Of a stretch of 5,232 nt of DNA, positions 1 through 5,232 are shown in pieces. The position numbers were made by a program, and so were the translations under genes. The stretch's first letter is position 1; every line of letters starts with the position of its first letter. This DNA is from Candidatus Brevefilum sp. (GTDB lineage: Bacteria; Chloroflexota; Anaerolineae; Anaerolineales; Anaerolineaceae): the NCBI GenBank assembly GCA_007119455.1, contig SKPR01000130.1, positions 1 through 5,232 on the forward strand, written 5' to 3'. The notes under the pieces are model-generated. The model did no database searches. It was not told where the DNA came from and saw only the letters and a list, made by a program, of their open reading frames with translations.

Positions 1-664
1 AAAAAGTTTCCGGTTCAATGAGCGCTTTCAAGGCTTCGATGGTTTTTTGACGCATGTCAGGGTCGTTTAATGTAAAACCGGTCAGATGACCGCTGCCCAA
101 CATCAAATCGAAATCATATAACTTGGTGAAGGAGTCTAACTGCTCGTCCAGTGGCCCGAAGACGGTATCTTCCGGGTCATCAAATAAGACCAGAATATGC
201 GGGCATTCCAGCGGTGCTCTATCTCGAATGCGGATGCGTGGTGGCAACCGGTCAATGATCGTACCCTCAGTGGCGCGGATCAGTGTCTGAGATCCTTTGT
301 TGTAATCATAGTGCTCCAGATCAAGGCAAACCATCAGTCCACGTCGTGTTTGCCCAGCGACTGTGCGTAAGACATACACAAAATCGTTAATCTGTCTGAA
401 TATGCCCGATTGAAGGTAGTCGTTCATATGGGCATGCGTGCTCTTAATAAGACTCTCTTCTTTTGGTGTATCGAGATAAACCTCTGGAAGGATCATGTGA
501 AAGGTTGATGGAGAATCGCCAACAATTTCAGCGACCTCTTGCCAGTATTCAGGCTCTGATGTGAACTGATCGCAGGCGATCACGGCCCATTTATGGAAAT
601 CAATTGTTGATTTGGGAAGATAAACATCAGGGATTTTGAGGCCAATATCCTCTACTTTACGCAT
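1..664 (-). CDS. DUF1015-family protein, N-terminal 221 residues (3' end beyond window)
   Basis: An open frame with no stop runs from an ATG at 662-664 down to base 1, so the C-terminal part is outside the window; full-length family members are roughly 400 or more residues. The N-terminus reads MRKVEDIGLKIPDVYLPK, then WAVIACDQFTSEPEYW at residues 26-41, LPEVYL at 59-64, a basic TRRGLMVCLDLEHYDY stretch at 106-121 and RATEGTIIDRLPPRIRIR at 130-147. This is the typical opening of DUF1015 proteins, recognised from memory of the family. The start is supported by AAAGGA (672-677 on the plus strand) seven bases upstream. The protein has no signal peptide or membrane segment in the visible part, so it is probably cytosolic. 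Biochemical function cannot be read from the sequence; the family is largely uncharacterised and I assign no reaction. The upstream minus-strand gene is DegV-like but ends at its own terminator, so co-transcription is unlikely. Confidence 0.85.
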   Translation of the reverse strand, partial: MRKVEDIGLKIPDVYLPKSTIDFHKWAVIACDQFTSEPEYWQEVAEIVGDSPSTFHMILPEVYLDTPKEESLIKSTHAHMNDYLQSGIFRQINDFVYVLRTVAGQTRRGLMVCLDLEHYDYNKGSQTLIRATEGTIIDRLPPRIRIRDRAPLECPHILVLFDDPEDTVFGPLDEQLDSFTKLYDFDLMLGSGHLTGFTLNDPDMRQKTIEALKALIEPETF

Positions 665-699
665 TGGGCAGTCCTTTCGTGGTAAGTCTTCAGGGTATT

Positions 700-731
700 A
701 TTTTATCTGAAAATCGTGATATTTGTGTAAA
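700..731 (-). promoter_or_regulatory. weak promoter candidate for the DUF1015 gene
   Basis: On the minus strand TTTACA (726-731) is followed by TAAAAT (700-705), about 36 bases before the start codon. Each hexamer resembles a sigma-70 box, but the spacer is 20 bases, longer than the preferred 16-18, so the pairing is doubtful. The 736-753 palindrome lies directly upstream of it. Confidence 0.25.
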
Positions 732-735
732 CCCC

Positions 736-753
736 TTGCTCTGATCAGGGCAA
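736..753. repeat. 18-base imperfect palindrome, possible operator
   Basis: TTGCTCTGATCAGGGCAA reads as two inverted half-sites, TTGC-T-CTGA and TCAG-G-GCAA, with a single non-complementary (T/G) pair. It lies about 70 bases before the DUF1015 start codon, adjacent to the weak promoter candidate, a position compatible with a regulator binding site. No T run follows it, so it does not look like a terminator. The regulatory role is inference. Confidence 0.35.
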
Positions 754-835
754 TCGCAGAGTAAGAGAAAAATCTTAACTGAAAATCTGAGACTTCTCCA
801 ATCATCGAGACCCACATTAAAAGTTGAATTAAATG

Positions 836-877
836 CCTTCGCCTTGAGGAGAAGGTGGTGCGCAGCACCGGATGAGG
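836..877. repeat. REP-like extragenic palindromic element
   Basis: Two adjacent hairpins followed by a short conserved-looking tail. The first is imperfect: CCTTC (836-840) pairs with GAAGG (851-855). The second is perfect: GGTGC (857-861), loop GCA, GCACC (865-869). The tail GGATGAGG spans 870-877. This arrangement of an AAGG-type stem, a GC-rich stem with a CGCA-like loop and a GGATGAG tail resembles dispersed intergenic repeats found in many bacterial genomes. Only one copy lies in this window, so repetitiveness is inferred from resemblance. Confidence 0.6.
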
Positions 878-972
878 TGGTTAACTAGAATAAATAATTG
901 ATTTGGTTCGTAACAAATGTGTTTGCAATTGCCCTGTTGCCCCGATGTGCTGACTTGATTAAATCCGACAAC

Positions 973-1004
973 AAAAAAGGCCGCCAACACATGGCAGCCT
1001 TTTT
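973..1004 (-). terminator. rho-independent terminator of the degV-type gene
   Basis: Read on the minus strand, AAAAAGGCTGCC pairs with GGCGGCCTTTTT around the 7-base loop ATGTGTT. The stem has 12 pairs including one T-G wobble, and the 3' side ends in six T residues. It begins 32 bases after the stop codon of the DegV-family gene. The plus-strand version also ends in five T residues, so it could act in both directions, though no plus-strand gene precedes it here. Confidence 0.88.
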
Positions 1005-1036
1005 AAATCCATAGTTATGGTGTTGAAATAGTTCTG

Positions 1037-1909
1037 TTAATCCTTAAGAAGTTCGGGGTCAACACCTGCTACATAAGCCACGCCAACGGCACCAGGACCA
1101 ACATGAGTGCCGATAACCGGACTAAGATCTGCGCTCATGAAATCATCCGGTGAGAATTTTTCCTTAACCTGATCCATCAATTGGCCCATTGATTTTTCAG
1201 CAGCGGCGCCTACCACACCGATCATATTGATGGGTGATTGGCCTTCCGTGTCTTTTTCTAAGAGCTCAATCAGGCGAGCGTGAGCGCGCTTGGAGGTACG
1301 AACTTTCTCAAGGGCTTCCACTTTCCCTTCTACAAGGTAGAGGATGGGTTTCAGGTTGAGAGCAGTTCCAAGGAAGCGTGATGCGCCGCCAATGCGACCA
1401 CCGCGATGAAGAAATTCAAGTGTGTCCACGCCAAAAAAGATCTGGCTGTGATCTCTAATCGTTTCAACTATATTTTTACATGTTTCCAGAGATTCGCCCC
1501 GGTTTGCAGCCTTGGCAGCAGATAAGGCCATGTAGGCCAAAGGCAGTGAGCTGGTTTTGGAATCCACGAGTTCGATGTTGGCTTCCGGGAGCATCTTTTT
1601 TGCCTGGGTGGCAGAATCCAATGTCCCTGAAAGGGCAGATGATATCACGACAGTCAGAATCTCATAGCCCTCAGAATGCAATTTTTCAAAAACATCTGCG
1701 AAGGCCTGGATGGTCGGTTGGGAGGTGGTAGGCATGGTTTTGGCTGTCGATAACCGTTCGTAAAATTCGTCCGGCGTGATGTCAATATTGTCCCGCAGGG
1801 TTTCCTCACCCCAGATAACCACCAGGGGGACGACGGTGATATTGTGTTCTGAGACGAGTTCCTCAGAAAGATAGGCGGTTGAGTCAGTGACGATAGCAAC
1901 TTTTGGCAT
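1037..1909 (-). CDS. DegV family protein (fatty-acid-binding, FakB-like)
   Basis: This 290-residue protein has the normal family length. It shows the opening VAIVTDST at residues 4-11, TTSQP at 61-65, SSALSGT at 90-96, the VDTLEFLHRGGRIGG block at 161-175 and GTHVGPGAVG at 267-276. These are the hallmark lipid-binding and fold motifs of DegV proteins. Family members bind a single fatty acid; in the best-studied cases (FakB) they present it to the kinase FakA, so that the acyl phosphate can enter phospholipid synthesis. No FakA-like kinase gene is in the window, so the partner and the exact lipid are unknown. The protein is predicted cytosolic, with no signal peptide. The ATG at 1907-1909 is preceded by AAAGGAAG (1915-1922), a good ribosome binding site five bases away. 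The gene is divergent from ffh and ends at a strong terminator, so it is probably monocistronic. Confidence 0.93.
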   Translation of the reverse strand: MPKVAIVTDSTAYLSEELVSEHNITVVPLVVIWGEETLRDNIDITPDEFYERLSTAKTMPTTSQPTIQAFADVFEKLHSEGYEILTVVISSALSGTLDSATQAKKMLPEANIELVDSKTSSLPLAYMALSAAKAANRGESLETCKNIVETIRDHSQIFFGVDTLEFLHRGGRIGGASRFLGTALNLKPILYLVEGKVEALEKVRTSKRAHARLIELLEKDTEGQSPINMIGVVGAAAEKSMGQLMDQVKEKFSPDDFMSADLSPVIGTHVGPGAVGVAYVAGVDPELLKD

Positions 1910-1966
1910 AATAGCTTCCTTTCAAAAAATAGGTTTAGGTTTAAAAAGCTTAAAGAGTCATTGTTA

Positions 1967-1972
1967 ATCATA
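1967..1972 (-). promoter_or_regulatory. possible -10 box for the degV-type gene
   Basis: TATGAT on the minus strand lies about 57 bases before the DegV start codon, a plausible distance for a short leader. No good -35 hexamer is found 16-18 bases upstream of it, so the call is weak. Confidence 0.25.
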
Positions 1973-2038
1973 ACCCAAAGACTCGAAAAACGTTGCGAAA
2001 TTGCTGATAATCTGACATAATTAATCCAAATCATCATT

Positions 2039-2047
2039 TGATATAAT
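2039..2047 (+). promoter_or_regulatory. ffh: extended -10 promoter candidate, distal ffh promoter
   Basis: TGATATAAT matches the extended -10 form TGnTATAAT exactly. A transcript from here would start near 2054 and carry a leader of nearly 90 bases before ffh. There is no clear -35 at the right distance (CTGACA at 2012-2017 is 24 bases away), which is tolerated for extended -10 promoters. Confidence 0.5.
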
Positions 2048-2068
2048 GAAGCAAACCAGGATAACCCC

Positions 2069-2097
2069 TTGACCGGATTCGGGTTAGACGCTAAAAT
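2069..2097 (+). promoter_or_regulatory. ffh: sigma-70-type promoter candidate, proximal ffh promoter
   Basis: TTGACC (2069-2074) and TAAAAT (2092-2097) are separated by exactly 17 bases, the preferred sigma-70 spacing. Transcription would begin near 2104, giving a leader of about 38 bases. An AACCC/GGGTT dyad overlaps the -35 box and might be a regulator site. Confidence 0.55.
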
Positions 2098-2141
2098 CAC
2101 AACCTGATTGTGCAATAATTAGAAAGAACTCATTATTAATT

Positions 2142-3464
2142 GTGTTTGAAAATCTAACTGAACGATTAACCGAAATTTTTGAAGATCTACGCCGGCATGG
2201 CCGGCTTTCTGAGTCTGATGTGGATGATGCCATGCGGGAAGTCCGTATGGCATTGCTTGAAGCGGATGTCCATTACAGCGTGGTTAAAAGCTTTACCAAA
2301 CGCGTGAAAGAACGTGCAATTGGGCAGGAAATTTCCAAAGCACTCAACCCGGCTCAGCAGGTGATAAAAATCGTCAATCAGGAACTGATTGCCACCCTGG
2401 GAGAACCAAGCGCTTTAAATTTAAAAGGCGAACGCCCGCATGTGATTATGCTGGTTGGTTTACAGGGCTCAGGTAAAACGACGGCCGCGGCAAAACTTGC
2501 CAAACAACTGCGCGGTCAGGGTGAACGGGTTATGCTGGTTGCAGCAGACCCATACCGCCCGGCAGCCGTCCAACAACTTCAAACATTGGGCGAGCTCATC
2601 GACGTTCCTGTGTTTTATAAAGAGGGTATTGCACCACCCAAACTGGCTGATCAGGCCTATCAATCCGCACGCAAAGCCGGGACTGGTATCATGATTCTGG
2701 ATACAGCCGGTCGCTCGCAAATGGATGCGGAGTTAATGGATGAGCTGAGCGCGATCGATAAGAAGATAAACATCCATGAAATTTTACTGGTAGTTGATGC
2801 CATGATCGGACAGGAAGCATTGAATGTGGCCCAGGGCTTTCGCCAGGAAATGCCCGTCTCGGGTTTGTTCATGACCAAGATCGATGGCGATGCTCGGGGT
2901 GGGGCTGCAATTTCCATTCGCGAGGTAACCGGAGTCCCTATTAAATTCCTGGGGGTCGGTGAATCTGTGGATGCCATTGAGGAGTATAATCCCGATAGGT
3001 TGGCTTCACGGATCCTGGGTATGGGCGACATGCTTGGCCTGATCCAAAAAGCAGAAGCTGCATTTGATCAACAAGAGGCTGAAGAACAGGCCGAAAAGCT
3101 CATGCGGGGTGAGTTTTCACTGGAAGACTTTGCCAAGCAATTAAAACAAATGCGAAAAATGGGTCCCATGGGCCAGATTATGGAAATGCTTCCAGGTCAG
3201 ATGGGACAGGTCGCCCGGCAGGTTGACCCCAGGGAGGCCGAAGATCAGCTTAAGCAAATTGAAGCGGTGATCAATTCGATGACCATCGAGGAACGCCGCA
3301 ACCCTAAACTATTGAATGCCAGTCGCAGACGCAGAATTGCGCGTGGTTCTGGTCTGGATGTCCAGATGGTCAACCAGGTCATGAAACGGTTTCGAGAGAC
3401 CCAGCGACTGATTAAAACCTTACAGAAATCGGGCGGCAAAGGTTTAGGCCGTTTGATGGGATAG
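2142..3464 (+). CDS. ffh: signal recognition particle GTPase Ffh (SRP54)
   Basis: Ffh binds signal sequences emerging from the ribosome together with SRP RNA, and delivers the complex to the receptor FtsY at the membrane. The 440-residue length is normal. Order: helical N domain (about 1-95); GTPase G domain with P-loop GLQGSGKTT at 106-114, DPYRPAA at 136-142, DTAGR at 187-191, TKIDGDARGG at 245-254 and GVGE at 271-274; then a methionine-rich M domain from about 300 with the RNA-binding motif SRRRRIARGSG at 394-404. All nucleotide-binding motifs appear intact. The start is a GTG at 2142-2144, chosen because MFENLTERL is the usual Ffh N-terminus. Shine-Dalgarno support is poor: only AGAAAG at 2121-2126, 15 bases away. 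It is the first gene of the plus-strand cluster. Neither ftsY nor the SRP RNA gene is in this window. Confidence 0.98.
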   Translation: MFENLTERLTEIFEDLRRHGRLSESDVDDAMREVRMALLEADVHYSVVKSFTKRVKERAIGQEISKALNPAQQVIKIVNQELIATLGEPSALNLKGERPHVIMLVGLQGSGKTTAAAKLAKQLRGQGERVMLVAADPYRPAAVQQLQTLGELIDVPVFYKEGIAPPKLADQAYQSARKAGTGIMILDTAGRSQMDAELMDELSAIDKKINIHEILLVVDAMIGQEALNVAQGFRQEMPVSGLFMTKIDGDARGGAAISIREVTGVPIKFLGVGESVDAIEEYNPDRLASRILGMGDMLGLIQKAEAAFDQQEAEEQAEKLMRGEFSLEDFAKQLKQMRKMGPMGQIMEMLPGQMGQVARQVDPREAEDQLKQIEAVINSMTIEERRNPKLLNASRRRRIARGSGLDVQMVNQVMKRFRETQRLIKTLQKSGGKGLGRLMG

Positions 3465-3476
3465 CCAGAGGAGAAG

Positions 3477-3516
3477 AAAGGTCAGCGTTTCCTTCAACGC
3501 TCTCTCAAACCTTTTT
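3477..3516 (+). terminator. hairpin with T run between ffh and rpsP (weak terminator or processing site)
   Basis: AGCGTT (3484-3489) pairs with AACGCT (3496-3501) around a TCCTTC loop. An outer stem AAAGGT (3477-3482) pairs with ACCTTT (3509-3514) across an asymmetric internal loop, and the T run covers 3512-3516. The shape recalls a rho-independent terminator, but the internal loop and modest stem make it weak. It begins 13 bases after the ffh stop. It may partly uncouple ffh from the ribosomal genes or mark an RNA processing point; both are inference. Confidence 0.4.
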
Positions 3517-3579
3517 GCTGAATCAGGCTGATTAAAAAATTGAAAATAAAAGAGATCTATAAAGAGGAGCATTAATTCG

Positions 3580-3921
3580 ATGGTACGTATTCGTTTACGC
3601 CGGGTTGGATCCCGGAATCAGGCAAGTTATCGCGTTGTGGTTGCTGATAAAGAGAGCCCACGTGATGGTCGGTTTTTGGAAGTGGTTGGCCATTATAACC
3701 CTCGCACAGAACCCTCCACAATCGTCTTGAAAGACGACCGTGTTTACTATTGGTTGAGCGTTGGCGCCCAACCAACGGAAGCTGTAGACGGATTATTCAA
3801 ACAGACTGAATTGTGGTCGCGCTATGAGCGCTTTAAAGAGGGCGAAGATGTGGAAGCTCTGGTTGAAGAGGCCAATCAGGTTTACCAAAATCGGGTGACT
3901 GACCCGCGCACAAACCCATAG
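3580..3921 (+). CDS. rpsP: 30S ribosomal protein S16 with C-terminal extension
   Basis: S16 is a primary-type protein of the small ribosomal subunit that binds 16S rRNA in the body of the 30S particle and aids its assembly. The 113-residue product shows the family opening MVRIRLRRVGSRNQASYRVV, then SPRDGRFLEVVGHYNP at 26-41 and WLSVGAQPTEAV at 58-69. The conserved S16 core ends near residue 83. The remaining 30 residues are an acidic, probably helical tail (EGEDVEALVEEANQ at 87-100), making the protein longer than the typical 80-90 residues. The start has AGGAG (3565-3569) ten bases upstream. A 115-base gap with a hairpin separates it from ffh, while khpA follows after 31 bases, so rpsP, khpA and rimM are likely co-transcribed. 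Confidence 0.97.
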   Translation: MVRIRLRRVGSRNQASYRVVVADKESPRDGRFLEVVGHYNPRTEPSTIVLKDDRVYYWLSVGAQPTEAVDGLFKQTELWSRYERFKEGEDVEALVEEANQVYQNRVTDPRTNP

Positions 3922-3952
3922 TCATTCACAGTCAGAAAGTAATGAGGCACAA

Positions 3953-4204
3953 ATGAAAGGTGAAAACTTGCAAGGTTTGGTTGAGTTTGTTGCTCAATCA
4001 CTGGTGGATCGACCGGGTGAGGTCAGTGTTGAAAAACGCCAACATGGAAATACCGTAAACCTGGAACTACACGTTGCTAAACAAGATATGGGGCGTGTAA
4101 TTGGCAAAAGCGGACGTGTTGCCAATTCGATCCGTACATTGCTTAAAGTTGCAGCAGCCCGAGAAGGTTCCCGGGTTAATCTGGATATTGCTGAACCCCG
4201 TTAA
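3953..4204 (+). CDS. khpA: KH-domain RNA-binding protein KhpA
   Basis: This 83-residue protein consists of a single KH domain. The nucleic-acid-binding GxxG loop is GKSG at residues 51-54, within GRVIGKSGRVANSIRTLL (47-64). The N-terminal LQGLVEFVAQSLVDRP (6-21) is characteristic of the family, and the length is about the usual 75-85 residues. In Gram-positive bacteria KhpA partners KhpB (Jag/EloR) and binds RNA, affecting cell elongation and division; whether that holds here is unknown, and khpB is not in the window. The location between rpsP and rimM is the classic one. The start is supported by TGAGG (3943-3947), five bases upstream of the ATG. RimM begins 18 bases after its stop, indicating an operon. 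Confidence 0.95.
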   Translation: MKGENLQGLVEFVAQSLVDRPGEVSVEKRQHGNTVNLELHVAKQDMGRVIGKSGRVANSIRTLLKVAAAREGSRVNLDIAEPR

Positions 4205-4222
4205 TTCACAACATAAAAGAAC

Positions 4223-4777
4223 ATGCCTCAAAATGATGAAATGGATGCAGGCTCGGAACGTCAAGCCGAGCCTGCCTATCTTGTTCTAGGTAAATTACGA
4301 CGTGCCCATGGCGTCCGGGGGGAAATCCCGATGGAAGTCTATACCCACATGTTGGAATTGCTGCTGCCTGATCAGGTGGTCTATATTGGTGAAAGCTATC
4401 AGCCCTTCACGATTGAGAGCATCAGGTGGAAAAACGAATTGTTGCTGTTGAAATTCAACAACATTGATGACCGGACAGTCGTTTCAAATTTAACCAACGA
4501 GTTGTTATACATCAAAACTGAACAGCTTCCGGTCTTATCGGAAGATGAGCTTTACTACCATGAAATCATCGGTTTGGATGTTCATGAAGAGGATGGACGT
4601 CAACTGGGTGTGTTAGTTAGCATTCTTGAGACCGGGGCAAACGATGTTTACCTGGTCAGGGATGAGGCCGGCAACGAGATATTAATCCCTGCTATTGAAG
4701 ATGTGATACTGGAAATCGATCTGGATCGGAATCTGATGATTGTGGCCAGATTAGAATGGTATGGTGAGGGTGATTGA
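4223..4777 (+). CDS. rimM: 16S rRNA processing / ribosome maturation factor RimM
   Basis: RimM helps mature the head of the 30S subunit and in known cases binds ribosomal protein S19. The 184-residue product has the two expected domains. The N-terminal RimM beta-barrel starts at about residue 19 with YLVLGKLRRAHGVRGEI (19-35). The C-terminal PRC-barrel contains YYHEIIGLDV (111-120), GRQLGVLVSILETGANDVYLV (125-145), EILIPAIEDVI (152-162) and a terminal hydrophobic strand. Residues 1-18 are a polar, non-conserved extension. The ribosome binding site is weak (AAAAG shortly before the ATG), and an in-frame ATG at 4241 (residue 7) is a possible alternative start. The gene sits in the rpsP-khpA-rimM cluster, and its stop codon shares one base with the dprA start. 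Confidence 0.96.
   Translation: MPQNDEMDAGSERQAEPAYLVLGKLRRAHGVRGEIPMEVYTHMLELLLPDQVVYIGESYQPFTIESIRWKNELLLLKFNNIDDRTVVSNLTNELLYIKTEQLPVLSEDELYYHEIIGLDVHEEDGRQLGVLVSILETGANDVYLVRDEAGNEILIPAIEDVILEIDLDRNLMIVARLEWYGEGD
4766..4770 (+). promoter_or_regulatory. dprA: ribosome binding site of dprA inside the rimM end
   Basis: GAGGG lies within the last codons of rimM, six bases before the overlapping dprA ATG. It fixes the dprA start and supports translational coupling of the two genes. Confidence 0.7.
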
Positions 4778-5232
4778 TGACGGATGATAAGAAGTATTGG
4801 ATTGGTTTTAACCTGGTCAGGGGGATTGGCGCGGTCCGTTTTCAACAAATCCTGGCTCATTTTGGTGACCTGTCTCTAGCCTGGGAGGCACCCGAAGAAG
4901 CTTATCATACAATTGGTCTCCCGAAGCGGGCATTGAAGAATTTTTTGGCTTTGCGCAGGGAGATTGACCTGGATCAGATTTGTGATTCGATCTCTAGACA
5001 AGATGTACACGTAATGACATTATTAGATGAGGATTACCCTCGTCTTCTGAAGGAAATTGACCAGCCACCGCCTGTATTATATATCAAGGGAAATCTAACT
5101 CCGGATGATGAATTTGCGATTGCCATGGTCGGGACCAGACGGGTAACAGCCTATGGACAGCAAATCGCACGAGATGTCAGTATTTATCTGGCTGGGCATG
5201 GGCTGACGGTCGTGAGTGGGTTAGCGCGTGGT
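4777..5232 (+). CDS. dprA: DNA-processing protein DprA/Smf, N-terminal 152 residues (3' end beyond window)
   Basis: DprA binds single-stranded DNA entering the cell during natural transformation, protects it and loads RecA; homologues also occur in species not known to be competent. The frame is open from the ATG at 4777 to the window edge and covers about 40 percent of a typical 360-residue protein. Residues 1-65 form a helical SAM-like/HhH region (WIGFNLVRGIGAVRFQQIL at 8-26). The Rossmann-like domain follows, with LLDEDYPRLLKEIDQPPPVLY (82-102, family pattern YP..L..i.dpP.vLy), VGTRRVTAYG (118-127) and SGLARG (147-152), the start of the SGxAxGID nucleic-acid-binding motif. The start codon shares one base with the rimM stop TGA, and GAGGG sits six bases upstream, so translation is probably coupled. 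No other competence gene is in the window. Confidence 0.95.
   Translation, partial: MTDDKKYWIGFNLVRGIGAVRFQQILAHFGDLSLAWEAPEEAYHTIGLPKRALKNFLALRREIDLDQICDSISRQDVHVMTLLDEDYPRLLKEIDQPPPVLYIKGNLTPDDEFAIAMVGTRRVTAYGQQIARDVSIYLAGHGLTVVSGLARG

Larger units (their letters stand above)
665..1036. other. 372-base intergenic spacer between DUF1015 gene and degV-type gene
   Basis: I see no convincing coding frame or RNA gene in this spacer. From left to right it contains the DUF1015 ribosome binding site, a weak promoter candidate, an 18-base palindrome (736-753), a REP-like double hairpin (836-877) and the terminator of the degV-type gene (973-1004). The stretch between about 880 and 970 is AT-rich and shows nothing I can name. 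Confidence 0.7.
1910..2141. other. divergent intergenic region between degV-type gene and ffh
   Basis: This 232-base AT-rich region serves both flanking genes. It holds promoter candidates in both directions, a tandem AGGTTT repeat near the degV side (1931-1943) and a short AACCC/GGGTT dyad (2063-2067 with 2081-2085) that covers the -35 box of the proximal ffh promoter. I see no small gene or structured RNA in it. Confidence 0.6.

Noticed and set aside
1..1909. DUF1015 and DegV genes as a novel two-gene functional system
   Set aside because: They are on the same strand, but a strong terminator, a repeat element and 372 bases separate them, so the sequence gives no support for a shared transcript or joint function.
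1654..2115. A 153-codon minus-strand open frame overlapping the DegV gene and the divergent spacer
   Set aside because: It reads the DegV coding sequence in another frame, has low-complexity unrecognisable protein, lacks a ribosome binding site and would cover the ffh promoters.
1910..2141. Possible SRP RNA or other structured RNA near ffh
   Set aside because: I looked for the conserved SRP RNA tetraloop and internal-loop motifs in the spacers and saw none; the region is better explained by promoters.
2660..3031. A 123-codon minus-strand open frame within ffh
   Set aside because: It lies wholly inside the well-supported Ffh G domain; its length reflects codon bias of ffh, and the translated protein resembles nothing known.
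3521..3540. Small hairpin AATCA-GGC-TGATT followed by an A run, between ffh and rpsP
   Set aside because: The stem is only five weak pairs, and an A run on the plus strand does not serve termination of plus-strand transcription; such dyads are expected by chance in AT-rich DNA.

Overview
The window is an ordinary bacterial chromosomal segment with seven protein-coding genes, two of them cut by the window edges. No rRNA, tRNA, CRISPR array, insertion sequence or prophage gene is visible. The gene order ffh, rpsP, khpA, rimM, dprA, the sequence style of these proteins and the moderate base composition fit a Gram-positive-like or Chloroflexota (Anaerolineae-like) genome. That taxonomic guess is inference from protein feel and synteny; no marker gene in the window settles it.

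Left part (1-1909), minus strand: a DUF1015-family gene runs off the left edge. It is separated by a 372-base spacer from a DegV-family (fatty-acid-binding) gene. The spacer holds a clear rho-independent terminator for the degV-type gene, a REP-like double-hairpin repeat and an 18-base imperfect palindrome upstream of the DUF1015 gene. The terminator and spacer suggest the two minus-strand genes are separate transcription units.

Middle (1910-2141): a divergent intergenic region. It carries two promoter-like sequences facing ffh (an extended -10 box, then a TTGACC-17-TAAAAT pair) and a weaker candidate facing the degV-type gene.

Right part (2142-5232), plus strand: a probable operon for protein export and ribosome assembly. 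It encodes Ffh (SRP GTPase), ribosomal protein S16, the KH-domain RNA-binding protein KhpA and the 16S maturation factor RimM. DprA, a single-strand DNA / RecA-loading protein, follows with a one-base overlap and leaves the window on the right. A hairpin with a T run lies between ffh and rpsP and could reduce read-through or direct processing. The trmD and rplS genes that often follow rimM are not between rimM and dprA here.

I searched for an undescribed system and did not find convincing evidence of one. The points most worth a second look are the REP-like repeat, the rimM-dprA coupling, the ffh-rpsP hairpin and the palindrome before the DUF1015 gene.
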